Positions 17,913 through 26,123 of a stretch of DNA of 64,000 nt are shown in pieces. The notes beneath the pieces were generated by a model, which had not been told where the DNA came from, did no database searches, and saw nothing but the letters and a program-made list of their open reading frames with translations. The position numbers were made by a program, and so were the translations under genes. The DNA is from Flavicella sp965243265 (GTDB lineage Bacteria; Bacteroidota; Bacteroidia; Flavobacteriales; Flavobacteriaceae). The stretch lies in NCBI GenBank assembly GCA_965243265.1, contig CBDEUL010000008.1:118786-182785 (forward strand), given 5' to 3'. Numbering within the stretch: the stretch's first letter is position 1; every line of letters starts with the position of its first letter.

Positions 17913-18491
17913 TTATTTTTTCTTAGAGACCAATCCTTTAGTAAATTCATTCAATACTTCTACCTTTTGCTCAAAGTCTCCTTTTATTGTTTTTCTATAC
18001 TCGTTTAAATTTTCTGCCAATTCATTGATGTCTGCGGGTATTACTTCTTCAAAAAATTGTCTTAAACGTTTTGCCATTGTTGGCGACTTCCCATTTGTTG
18101 AAATTGCTATTTTAACGTTTCCTTTGGTAACAATACCTCCCATATAAAAATCACAATAGGGTGGGTTATCTGCCAAATTCACTAAAATGTTTCTCTCTTT
18201 ACAATCTGTATGTACCTGTTTGTTTACTTCTTCTAAATCAGTAGTTGCAATTACAATGTGTTTATTTTTTAAAAAACTAACATCGTAAGGTTGCTCAAAC
18301 ATTTCAACACCATGTTTATTTGCTAGAGCAATTGTTTCTTCTCTAAACATAGTAGAAACCATTTGCACCTTTGCTTCTGGACTAGATTTTAATAAGAAAG
18401 TTAGTTTTTCTAATGCAACATTCCCTCCTCCTACAATTAATGTATTAAGTTCTGTTACTTTTAAGAAAATAGGATACAGTTGATTTTGCAT
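17913..18491 (-). CDS. Precorrin-2 dehydrogenase / siroheme synthase N-terminal-type protein
   Basis: 192 residues, similar to Met8p and the N-terminal half of CysG. NAD-binding GGGNVALEKLTFLL (~21-34), then the conserved FYMGGIVTKGNVKIAISTNGKSP segment with the active-site Asp region CDFYM. It oxidises precorrin-2 to sirohydrochlorin and likely inserts iron to give siroheme for the sulfite reductase. Its ATG overlaps the stop of cobA (TAATG), so the two are translationally coupled. Confidence 0.9.
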   Translation of the reverse strand: MQNQLYPIFLKVTELNTLIVGGGNVALEKLTFLLKSSPEAKVQMVSTMFREETIALANKHGVEMFEQPYDVSFLKNKHIVIATTDLEEVNKQVHTDCKERNILVNLADNPPYCDFYMGGIVTKGNVKIAISTNGKSPTMAKRLRQFFEEVIPADINELAENLNEYRKTIKGDFEQKVEVLNEFTKGLVSKKK

Positions 18492-19252
18492 TACAATGTT
18501 TTTCCTTTTTGAGTCAAAATTTGACTGTACAATACTTCACTTTCTTTTACTGTCTCTCCAATAACAATGATCGATGGATTTGTCAATCCTTTTTCATCTA
18601 TTATCTTTAAAATAGTATTGATCTTTCCTATTGCTAAACGTTCTTCTTTTTTTGTCCCGTTTTCAATAATAGCTACTGGAATTTCTGTTTTTCCTTTTGC
18701 TATAAAAGTGTTTACTATTTTTTCTAGCTTACTCATTCCCATCAACACCACAATGGTTACGTTAGAATTTGCTGCTGCTTCTACATCTTCACTTAATTCA
18801 AGATCTGATGTTGTTCCTGTAATAACTCTAAAACTCTCATTTACGCCTCTCTGTGTTAATGAGATTCCAAAACTTGCAGGTGCTGCTATTGCTGAAGTAA
18901 CTCCTTGAACAATATCTATTTCAATACCTTTATCTACAACAAACTTCAATTCTTCAGCTCCTCGTCCAAAAATAAACGGATCTCCTCCTTTTAAACGAAC
19001 AACATGTTTACCTTGTAAAGCGTGTTCTACAATTAATTCTTGTATTTTTTCTTGAATAAACTTATGCATTCCTTTACGCTTTCCAACAAAAATTTTCTCT
19101 GCATTGGGTGCGTAATTTAAAAGTTCTTCATTGGCTAAAGCATCATACAGAACAACGTCTGCTTGCTCTAAGGCTTTTACTCCTTTTAGAGTAATTAGCT
19201 CTGGATCTCCTGGACCAGCTCCAACAAGTGTTAATTTAGGCTTGTTATTCAT
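18491..19252 (-). CDS. cobA: Uroporphyrinogen-III C-methyltransferase
   Basis: 253 residues of the SUMT family. VGAGPGDPELITLKGVKAL (~11-29), VRLKGGDPFIFGRGAEE (~81-97), and VVLMGMSKLEKIV. It methylates uroporphyrinogen III twice with SAM to make precorrin-2. In this operon it feeds siroheme to the sulfite reductase; a side role in cobalamin synthesis is possible. Starts 57 bases after the sulfite reductase stop and overlaps the next gene at TAATG. Confidence 0.95.
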   Translation of the reverse strand: MNNKPKLTLVGAGPGDPELITLKGVKALEQADVVLYDALANEELLNYAPNAEKIFVGKRKGMHKFIQEKIQELIVEHALQGKHVVRLKGGDPFIFGRGAEELKFVVDKGIEIDIVQGVTSAIAAPASFGISLTQRGVNESFRVITGTTSDLELSEDVEAAANSNVTIVVLMGMSKLEKIVNTFIAKGKTEIPVAIIENGTKKEERLAIGKINTILKIIDEKGLTNPSIIVIGETVKESEVLYSQILTQKGKTL

Positions 19253-19309
19253 TTTGTTTATTCTTAGAATTTAGGAGTTGCAAAAATACAACTCCTAATT
19301 CAAAATATC

Positions 19310-21406
19310 TTAAGCTTCTGCTAATTCTTTAGCTCTGTATGCTTCTATTAAATCGTAAAATTTAACAGCATCCTTTATATAGCTTTCTGCAAATTCTTTT
19401 GATGGTTCGTTTTGGTTTATTTGGTAAATAAACTTATCAAACTCTACACCCAATTCTATCTTTCCTGAGGCTACAAATGTTTCGTTAAAGTCAGAAATAA
19501 TTTTATTATGCGTATTTGTTTTAATTCCTTCTGCTGTTAATAAAGCTTTCGCTGTATTCACAATTGAACTATAAGAGTAATAAATAGCATCTGATAATTT
19601 TCCATCGCTTAAAGATTCTTGAGCATTTCCAATTTTATCTTTACTATCTACCAACAACGTAGCTATTAAATCTATTACCACACCTGCACACTCTCCTACT
19701 CCTACTGCTTTTTCGTACTTTTCTTCGTTCCCCCAATCAATAAAATCAGAATCTACTAAGTTTGTTACATCAGACAAAGGTTTTAAGAAATCGTAGAAAT
19801 ATTTTTCTCCTTTTTCTACATAGTACCCTAAGAAATCTTTTCCTCCTCCATTTTCAATAAAATCATTTAATATTAATCTTAATGATTCTGGACCTCTTTT
19901 ACTTGGTATCTTAATTACCTTGTCAGAAATACGCCCTTGACCGTCTCCCAAAATTCCTCCTCCTAGTAATATTTGTAAGGCTGGTGCTACTAGTTTTCCT
20001 GATTTCACAGACATTCCTTGGTACCCGATGTTTGCCATATTGTGTTGTCCACAAGCATTCATACATCCAGATATTTTAATCATCAAGTCTTTATTATCTG
20101 CAAATTGAGGATACTCTGCTCTTAACACTTTACCTAACTCATCAGCAATTCCTGTTGATGATGCTATTCCTAAGTTACAAGTATCTGTTCCTGGACACGC
20201 TGTTACATCTTGAATAGATTCATATCCTAAATCTATCATTCCTAATTTTTCTAATTCTTGATAAAAGAATGGTAATAAATCTTCACGTACATGACGGATT
20301 AAGATGTTTTGACGTAATGTTAAACGCAATTCATCTCCTGCATAATTCTTTATCAAGTCGGCTAATATTCTAGCTTCTTTTGTGTAAAAATCTCCTATGT
20401 TAACTTTTACCCCAATAGCAAATAGTCCTTCTTGCTTTTGTGCGATTACATTTGATGCTTTCCATGCTTCAAAAGCTGCTTGATCTACTGTTACTTCTGG
20501 TGCTGTAATTCCTGATACATCTGGAGTTTCAAAACCTTCTGTAGAAATTGCTACCGATTGGTTTGACAACGCTTTTGTTTCTAAAGCTACAATTTTATTA
20601 AACTCTTCTAATCCTACGTCTTTGATAAAGAATTTTAAACGTGCTTTTGCTCTTTTAGAACGTTCTCCATATCTATCAAATACACGCAAAATAGATTCCA
20701 TGTATGGAATAATCTTATCTGTTTCTAAGAAATCAAAGGCTACATCTGCAAAACGTGGTTGAGATCCTAACCCCCCTCCAAGCATTACTTTAAATCCTCT
20801 AACTTCTTCTCCATTAATTTCTTTTGTTTTTGCAATAAATCCTATATCATGCATAAAACTCAATGCTGTATCATCATCTGTTCCTGAGAAAGAAACCTTG
20901 AACTTACGTCCTAATTCTTGACATATAGGGTTTCTTAAAAAGAATTGAAATACCGCATGTGCATATGGTGATACATCAAAAGGTTCGTTTGTATCAATTC
21001 CTGCTGTTTCCGATGCTGTTACGTTACGTACTGCATTACCACATGCTTCTCGTAATGTAATATCACTCTTTTCTAATTCTGCCCACAACTCTGGAGTTCT
21101 ATCTAAACTTACATAGTGAATTTGAATATCTTGACGTGTTGTAATATGCAAACGTCCTCTTGAATATTCATCAGATACATCTGCAATACGGTGCAATTGA
21201 TCACTTGTTACTTTACCATATGGTAATTTGATACGGATCATTTGTACTCCAAACTGGCGCTGTCCATAAACTCCACGTGCCAAACGTAAGCTTCTAAATT
21301 TTTCTTCATCAATTCTTCCTTCATGGAACAATTGAATTTTATCTGCCAAATCGATGATATCTTTTTCTACGATTGGGTTTTCTATTTCTGATCTAAAACT
21401 TTGCAT
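19310..21406 (-). CDS. Siroheme-dependent nitrite/sulfite reductase with C-terminal HEPN-like tail
   Basis: 698 residues. Two ferredoxin-like half domains and two siroheme/4Fe-4S repeats: LRLARGVYGQRQFGVQMIRIKLPYG is near the N-terminus, and the cluster ligands are in TACPGTDTC (~415-423) and SGCMNACGQHN (~459-469). After ~560 the protein adds an all-helical ~130-residue tail (AIYYSYSSIVNTAKALLTAEG) resembling HEPN domains. Operon context (cysDN upstream; siroheme, ferredoxin and its reductase downstream) supports sulfite reduction to sulfide. The HEPN tail has no obvious RNase motif and may bind nucleotide or oligomerise. Confidence 0.9.
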   Translation of the reverse strand: MQSFRSEIENPIVEKDIIDLADKIQLFHEGRIDEEKFRSLRLARGVYGQRQFGVQMIRIKLPYGKVTSDQLHRIADVSDEYSRGRLHITTRQDIQIHYVSLDRTPELWAELEKSDITLREACGNAVRNVTASETAGIDTNEPFDVSPYAHAVFQFFLRNPICQELGRKFKVSFSGTDDDTALSFMHDIGFIAKTKEINGEEVRGFKVMLGGGLGSQPRFADVAFDFLETDKIIPYMESILRVFDRYGERSKRAKARLKFFIKDVGLEEFNKIVALETKALSNQSVAISTEGFETPDVSGITAPEVTVDQAAFEAWKASNVIAQKQEGLFAIGVKVNIGDFYTKEARILADLIKNYAGDELRLTLRQNILIRHVREDLLPFFYQELEKLGMIDLGYESIQDVTACPGTDTCNLGIASSTGIADELGKVLRAEYPQFADNKDLMIKISGCMNACGQHNMANIGYQGMSVKSGKLVAPALQILLGGGILGDGQGRISDKVIKIPSKRGPESLRLILNDFIENGGGKDFLGYYVEKGEKYFYDFLKPLSDVTNLVDSDFIDWGNEEKYEKAVGVGECAGVVIDLIATLLVDSKDKIGNAQESLSDGKLSDAIYYSYSSIVNTAKALLTAEGIKTNTHNKIISDFNETFVASGKIELGVEFDKFIYQINQNEPSKEFAESYIKDAVKFYDLIEAYRAKELAEA

Positions 21407-21486
21407 CTTTAATTAAGTTTTAAAGTCCCTAGCCTAAAATCTAAAGCCTTTCTTTCTGACTTTCAACTTTCCGACTTTTGACTCTT

Positions 21487-22734
21487 TTATTGTATAAATC
21501 CTACTCCTGAGGTATTGTTTGTTTGTGCATCTATTAAAATAAATGCTCCATTTGCTTTGTTATCTGCATAGGCATCGTAAAACAATGGTTTTGCCAATTT
21601 GATACTTACCAGTCCTATTTCGTTGATTGTTAATTTACCTGCACTTGTATCTTCTCCAGAAAAATCTGTTTTGATTACTTTTTGTACATCTCCTATTTTT
21701 GCAACCACTCTATTTGCTCCGTGTTGGATTAAATATTTTGTTCCTGGCACTAAATTCTTAGCATCCATCCAACAAACTTTTGCATCTATTTGTTTTGTTT
21801 CTTTAGGTAGTTCTGATGATTTCACCAAAAGATCTCCTCTTGAAATATTGATATCATCTTCTAAAGTTACATTGATAGACGACCCTCTTTCTGCTTTTTC
21901 AAATTTTTGATCGAAAAAGAAAATCTCTTTTACTTTTGATGATGTTTTTGATGGCAATACAGTTACCTCATCTCCAACACTTAAAGACCCTCCATACAAT
22001 TTCCCTGCATATCCTCTAAAGTCATGAAATTCTTCTGTTTTAGGTCTTATTACTGTTTGTATCGGCAAACGTGCTGTTGACACTTCATATACATCTTGTG
22101 CATCTAAAGCTTCTAAATGCTCTAACATTGTTTCACCACTATACCAAGGTGTTCTGTCTGATTTGTTTACAACATTGTCTCCTTTTAAAGCACTTACTGG
22201 AATAAATGTAATGTTTTGTCCTTTGTAATCTGACTTTGCTGCTAATGCTGTAATTTCTTCTTTAATGGCGTTGAACTTTTCTTCAGAAAAATCTACCAAA
22301 TCCATTTTATTTACTGCTACAACAATGTCCTTTACTTTTAATAGGTTATTGATAAAAAAGTGACGGTATGTTTGCTCTATCACCCCTTTTCTAGCATCTA
22401 CTAAAATAATGGCTGCTTGTGATGTTGAAGCTCCTGTTACCATGTTTCGTGTATACTCAACATGTCCTGGTGTATCTGCTATAATGTAACTTTTATTTGC
22501 TGTTGAAAAGTAAATATGTGCTACATCAATAGTAATTCCTTGCTCTCTTTCTGCAACCAAACCATCTGTAGCCAAAGAGAAATCTAAATAATCAAACCCT
22601 TTTTGTTTACTACTACGTTCTATTGCTTCTAACTTGTCATCAGTCAATGATTTTGTATCGTATAAAATACGTCCGATAAGAGTACTCTTCCCATCGTCTA
22701 CACTTCCTGCTGTTGCTATTTTTAAAACTTCCAT
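21487..22734 (-). CDS. cysN: Sulfate adenylyltransferase subunit 1 (GTPase subunit)
   Basis: 415 residues of EF-Tu-like GTPase: TAGSVDDGKSTLIGRILYD (~8-26, G1), ADTPGHVEYTRNM (~91-103, G3), NKMDLVDF (~148, G4), then two beta-barrel domains. No APS kinase (CysC) domain is fused at the C-terminus. With CysD it makes adenylyl sulfate, using GTP hydrolysis to drive the reaction. It follows cysD by ~100 bases in the same operon. Confidence 0.96.
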   Translation of the reverse strand: MEVLKIATAGSVDDGKSTLIGRILYDTKSLTDDKLEAIERSSKQKGFDYLDFSLATDGLVAEREQGITIDVAHIYFSTANKSYIIADTPGHVEYTRNMVTGASTSQAAIILVDARKGVIEQTYRHFFINNLLKVKDIVVAVNKMDLVDFSEEKFNAIKEEITALAAKSDYKGQNITFIPVSALKGDNVVNKSDRTPWYSGETMLEHLEALDAQDVYEVSTARLPIQTVIRPKTEEFHDFRGYAGKLYGGSLSVGDEVTVLPSKTSSKVKEIFFFDQKFEKAERGSSINVTLEDDINISRGDLLVKSSELPKETKQIDAKVCWMDAKNLVPGTKYLIQHGANRVVAKIGDVQKVIKTDFSGEDTSAGKLTINEIGLVSIKLAKPLFYDAYADNKANGAFILIDAQTNNTSGVGFIQ

Positions 22735-22838
22735 TTTTTATATCGTATTAAGTAATCTGTAGCAAGCTTTCCACTTTTCTACGTATACTTTTTGTATTTG
22801 TTTTTGACTCTATTTTGTATAAACCTATTCAGTACTTC

Positions 22839-23741
22839 TTAAAAGTATCCTTGTTGTTTACGTTTTTCCATTGCTGCTTCTGAACGTTTGTCGTCAATAC
22901 GCGCTCCTCTTTCAGAAATAGATGAATCTCTAATTTCTTCTACTACTTTTGCAATATCTACAGCTTCTGATAATACTGCTGCAGTACAACTCATATCTCC
23001 TACTGTTCTAAAACGTACCATACGTTCTTCTACAATTTCGTCTTCTTCTCTATAAACCACATCGTCTTCAGCAGACCAGATCATTCCGTCTCTTACAAAT
23101 GTTTTACGCTTGTGTGCAAAATAGATCGATGGTATTTCTATATTTTCTTTTTCTATATAAGACCATACATCTAATTCTGTCCAGTTAGAAATTGGAAATA
23201 CACGTACATTTTGACCTAAATCAATTTTTCCATTCAACATATCGAATAATTCTGGACGTTGGTTTTTTTCATCCCACCCTCCAAAATCATCTCTTACAGA
23301 AAAGATACGTTCTTTGGCTCTTGCTTTTTCTTCATCTCTTCGTGCCCCTCCAATTGCTGCATCAAATCCAAACTCTTCAATAGCATCTAACAAAGTTTCT
23401 GTTTGCAACATATTTCTACTTGCATATTTTCCAGATTCTTCTTGTACTTTTCCTGAGTCTATATTATCTTGTACATTACGGACTATTAACTCTACTCCTA
23501 GTTCTTTACACAAACGGTCTCTAAACTCAATAGTTTCTGGAAAGTTGTGCCCAGTATCTACGTGTAAAAATGGAAAAGGTATTTTTGCTGGGTAAAAGGC
23601 TTTTTGCGCCAATCTTACCAAGGTAATAGAATCTTTTCCTCCTGAAAACAACAACACTGGTTTTTCAAACTGTGCCGCAACCTCTCTCATAATATAGATG
23701 GCTTCGTTTTCTAAAGCGTTTGTATTTAATATTGTACTCAT
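22839..23741 (-). CDS. cysD: Sulfate adenylyltransferase subunit 2
   Basis: 300 residues with the PP-loop ATP-pyrophosphatase motif PVLLFSGGKDSITLVRLAQ (~28-46), later DEEKARAKERIFSVRDDFGGWD, and a C-terminal MEKRKQQGYF ending typical of CysD. It adenylates sulfate with ATP as partner of CysN. Third gene of the cys operon, 54 bases after cysH; the gap carries a short hairpin repeat (23761-23779). Confidence 0.97.
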   Translation of the reverse strand: MSTILNTNALENEAIYIMREVAAQFEKPVLLFSGGKDSITLVRLAQKAFYPAKIPFPFLHVDTGHNFPETIEFRDRLCKELGVELIVRNVQDNIDSGKVQEESGKYASRNMLQTETLLDAIEEFGFDAAIGGARRDEEKARAKERIFSVRDDFGGWDEKNQRPELFDMLNGKIDLGQNVRVFPISNWTELDVWSYIEKENIEIPSIYFAHKRKTFVRDGMIWSAEDDVVYREEDEIVEERMVRFRTVGDMSCTAAVLSEAVDIAKVVEEIRDSSISERGARIDDKRSEAAMEKRKQQGYF

Positions 23742-23760
23742 TTTATATTGTTTATCGTTT

Positions 23761-23779
23761 TCCCTTCGACAAGCTCAGG
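23761..23779. repeat. Short hairpin repeat unit in the cysH-cysD gap
   Basis: CCCTTCGACAAGCTCAGGG, an imperfect inverted repeat (CCCT...AGGG). I recognise this string as a frequent intergenic motif in many bacterial genomes. A variant occurs at 59745-59765. Copy number elsewhere was not checked. Confidence 0.4.
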
Positions 23780-23795
23780 GTTTTATTATTTTTTA

Positions 23796-24425
23796 TTAAG
23801 CGTGTAATCCACACTCTCTATTTCCTAATACTTTTGTTGGGTCGAAGTATTTAAACTCATTTGGAATTCCATTTTCTTCATTATAAGCATCTAACTGCTC
23901 ATCTGTCCAATCGTAGAAAGGGCTTACTTTTAATACTCCATCTGCTCCTTGAGAAACAATATCTATACTGTCTCTAAAAGCTGTTTGCCCTTTTCTTAAG
24001 TTCGTAAACCAAAGGTCTGGCTGATGCTCACCCATTGCTCTTTTAAACGGCTCTAATTTCACCTGTTCTGTAAACACTTTATGCATTGGGTCTTCAATTT
24101 GAGGGATTCCCATTACTACATCTCTATGCGATGCCGTTTGTTGTGGCACATACAAATGTATGTTTAATTTTAAATTTTCAATCAACTCTTCTGCATGACG
24201 GTAGGTATTAGGTGTATTGTATCCTGTATCACACCAAATCACTTTCAAATCTTCTTTTTGAGTTGTTGCCAAATGCAATATTGAACCTTCGTACGGACGA
24301 AAATTTGTTGTTATCAAAGGTTTTTTAGCTAGCTCTAATGCCCATGCTACAATTTCTTGAGGTGTTTTTCCTCTTAAAGAATCGTTGATTTCTTGAAGCT
24401 GTGCTTCTGTGTAAAGTGTACTCAT
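23796..24425 (-). CDS. cysH: Phosphoadenosine phosphosulfate reductase-type CysH
   Basis: 209 residues counting from MSTLYTEAQ. I chose this ATG because it overlaps the stop of the preceding DUF2061 gene as TAATG; an ATG four codons upstream lies inside that gene. The C-terminal catalytic motif is RECGLHA. The CC...CxxC ligands of the 4Fe-4S cluster found in APS reductases are absent (only two Cys: IWCDTGYNT and ECGLH), which points to a PAPS reductase using thioredoxin. That would require an APS kinase, which is not encoded in this operon. Confidence 0.9.
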   Translation of the reverse strand: MSTLYTEAQLQEINDSLRGKTPQEIVAWALELAKKPLITTNFRPYEGSILHLATTQKEDLKVIWCDTGYNTPNTYRHAEELIENLKLNIHLYVPQQTASHRDVVMGIPQIEDPMHKVFTEQVKLEPFKRAMGEHQPDLWFTNLRKGQTAFRDSIDIVSQGADGVLKVSPFYDWTDEQLDAYNEENGIPNEFKYFDPTKVLGNRECGLHA

Positions 24426-24682
24426 TATCTTCCCCATTTAATTGTGTTCCAAACTCTTTCGTGAAAAAAGTATAAAATCATTTTTGTTACAAAATCAACC
24501 CCCGCAATTGCAGAAGCTGTTTTCACTTCTCCTGTAATAAACAAAGAAACAATTAGCGTATCTACAGTTCCTAAAACTCTCCAGCTAAACGCTTTTACAA
24601 TACTACGAATAGGCTTATCTGAAGCTACCGATTGCTTATAACTTTGGTTCTCTTTGTTTTTATGAAGTCGATCTAATATCAT
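24425..24682 (-). CDS. DUF2061 membrane protein, first gene of the cys operon
   Basis: 85 residues. The conserved DUF2061 core SIVKAFSWRVLGTVDTLIVSLFITG (~28-52) begins the first of two hydrophobic segments, and the protein ends YFFHERVWNTIKWG. Predicted small inner-membrane protein. In many bacteria it is found next to sulfate assimilation genes, but its function is unknown; a role in sulfate uptake or in anchoring is speculation. Translationally coupled to cysH. It follows a good promoter at 24749-24780. Confidence 0.85.
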   Translation of the reverse strand: MILDRLHKNKENQSYKQSVASDKPIRSIVKAFSWRVLGTVDTLIVSLFITGEVKTASAIAGVDFVTKMILYFFHERVWNTIKWGR

Positions 24683-24714
24683 TTTTCTTAAACTGTTTTA
24701 ACCTTTTCTAATAC

Positions 24715-24731
24715 CCTATAGAATTAATAGG
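24715..24731. promoter_or_regulatory. Inverted repeat in the cys operon leader, candidate operator
   Basis: CCTAT and ATAGG with a 7-base spacer, just downstream of the expected transcription start. It could be the site of the neighbouring Rrf2 regulator; there is no direct evidence. Confidence 0.3.
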
Positions 24732-24748
24732 TTTTTAAAATTGGTACG

Positions 24749-24780
24749 CAAAGATACAGATATCCTTACAATTTGACAAA
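24749..24780 (-). promoter_or_regulatory. Promoter of the sulfate assimilation operon
   Basis: On the minus strand TTTG (24780-24777), a 20-base spacer, then TATCTTTG (24756-24749), a full match to the Bacteroidota consensus. The leader to the DUF2061 ATG is about 60 bases. Confidence 0.75.
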
Positions 24781-24882
24781 GATTTTCTTAAATTAAATAT
24801 CTGCTAAAGGCTTAAAAACAATAAGAAACTCAACAAACCCTAGTTATTCAGTAGGTTTTACTTTTTTTAAAGTTTTTAAAAA

Positions 24883-25293
24883 TTAATTTGTAAGATCTGC
24901 TAAAGTTGTATTCTTTAAAACTTTTAGAGTATTATCTCTTACTTGAATCATTAGTTTATGAACACTACAAGCATTCTCGTCTGGACAATCGTCACATTTT
25001 TCATAAAAATTCAAGCTTACACAAGGTACCATTGCAATAGGGCCTTCTAAAATACGTATAACCTCTGTCATTTGAACTTCCGTAGGCTCTTTACGCAGAT
25101 AATAACCTCCTCCTTTTCCTTTTTTAGATCCAAGTACTCCAGATTTACGAAGGGTCAATAAAATACTCTCTAAAAATTTGTGTGATATATTCTCTGATTT
25201 TGAAATTTCAGATATTTGTACCGGGCAGTTTTCATCCCTTTTCGCCAAAAAAGTTAAGGCTTTTATTCCGTATTTTGTTTTCTTTGAAAGCAT
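24883..25293 (-). CDS. Rrf2-family transcriptional regulator
   Basis: 136 residues from MLSKKTKYGIKAL. That start fits the family better than the ATG nine codons upstream, whose extra residues are hydrophobic and untypical. Winged helix in ~1-80 with ISHKFLESILLTLRKSGVLGSKKGKGGGYYL. A Cys cluster follows (CVSLNFYEKCDDCPDENACSVH), which could bind an Fe-S cluster as in IscR/NsrR, or sense sulfide or cysteine status as in CymR. Upstream of and on the same strand as the cys operon, it is the obvious candidate regulator; the target is inferred. Confidence 0.88.
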   Translation of the reverse strand: MLSKKTKYGIKALTFLAKRDENCPVQISEISKSENISHKFLESILLTLRKSGVLGSKKGKGGGYYLRKEPTEVQMTEVIRILEGPIAMVPCVSLNFYEKCDDCPDENACSVHKLMIQVRDNTLKVLKNTTLADLTN

Positions 25294-25318
25294 AAAACGA
25301 AGGTAAAAATAAAAAAGC

Positions 25319-25346
25319 AAAAAGCGCTGTAAAACACAGCGCTTTT
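25319..25346 (-). terminator. Terminator of the Cys-rich peptide gene
   Basis: Arms AAAGCGCTGT and ACAGCGCTTT with a 5-base loop, A-rich on the downstream side (T-rich on the minus strand). Confidence 0.75.
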
Positions 25347-25355
25347 CTTTAAAAT

Positions 25356-25559
25356 TTAATGCTTACATTTCTCTTCACAAGCACTTTTACATTCTGTCTC
25401 ACAGTCACCTTCGCAACTTTTTTTACAACTTTTTTTACAACTTTCTTGACAGGTTTCTGATTTACAAACACAGTCTTTTGTTTCTATTGTATTGAATGCA
25501 AATACACTTGTTCCTCCTAATACCACAGCAAATACCGTAGCTCTTAATAAATTTTTCAT
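25356..25559 (-). CDS. Exported small protein with a cysteine-ladder helix
   Basis: 67 residues. Signal peptide MKNLLRATVFAVVLGGTSVFA, then about 45 residues with ten Cys. Eight of them are spaced exactly every fourth residue (C-x3-C repeated: CQESCKKSCKKSCEGDC, then ETECKSACEEKC) and the protein ends CKH. In a helix these line up on one face, as expected for a periplasmic metal- or thiol-binding peptide. No named family is recognised. It neighbours another exported Cys-rich protein and an Rrf2 regulator. Metal binding is inference. Confidence 0.75.
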   Translation of the reverse strand: MKNLLRATVFAVVLGGTSVFAFNTIETKDCVCKSETCQESCKKSCKKSCEGDCETECKSACEEKCKH

Positions 25560-25661
25560 TTTTTTATATTTTAATTTTTAAATAAGTATTGAGTGCTGAA
25601 AGAAGCTTTTGCAGTTTCAACTACAAAAACAAAAGGCACAGCAAAACCATTTCTATAAAAA

Positions 25662-26009
25662 TTAAACTATCCGAGGTGGATGAAAAAAGGAGTTTAAATA
25701 TTCTGAATTTGTCATCATATAACCAAATTGTGTTTTCTCTACAAAACACAACTCCAGCATTTCAAAATTTTCCGCTACAGGCTCTAACGAATAAACAATT
25801 GCACAACATGACAACTTACTATCTCCTGCACAGCAGTTCTTTTTTGAAGTCTCTTTAATATCTTTTCCTGAAACCTCCTTTAACACACAGCAAGTATGCT
25901 CTTTCGTTTCTTCAATTTGCTGCACCTGATTTACAGGCATTGCAATAGCTGTTGCAAATGTTTGCAACAAAAAAGCAAGGGTTATCAAAATTGAAAAAAC
26001 TGGTTTCAT
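25662..26009 (-). CDS. Exported Cys-pair protein (resembles HYC_CC_PP-type small proteins)
   Basis: 115 residues. Signal peptide MKPVFSILITLAFLLQTFATAIA. The mature part carries three Cys pairs (HTCCVLKE, KNCCAGD, LSCCAIV) and one further Cys in LELCFVEK, and ends FFHPPRIV. This layout resembles small Bacteroidota proteins annotated HYC_CC_PP, often found near metal-related outer-membrane receptors; that resemblance is from memory. It likely works in periplasmic metal handling, perhaps copper. A TATTTTTG -7 element (26015-26022, minus strand) lies just upstream. Confidence 0.65.
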   Translation of the reverse strand: MKPVFSILITLAFLLQTFATAIAMPVNQVQQIEETKEHTCCVLKEVSGKDIKETSKKNCCAGDSKLSCCAIVYSLEPVAENFEMLELCFVEKTQFGYMMTNSEYLNSFFHPPRIV

Positions 26010-26123
26010 ATTTACAAAAATAACATTTTTATAATTGGCTAAATGTTAAAGTTTTTTTTAACAACTCTCTTAATCGAAGTATCGTGTAGAACAAGAATTT
26101 TTAATATCAATACTTAAAACCTA

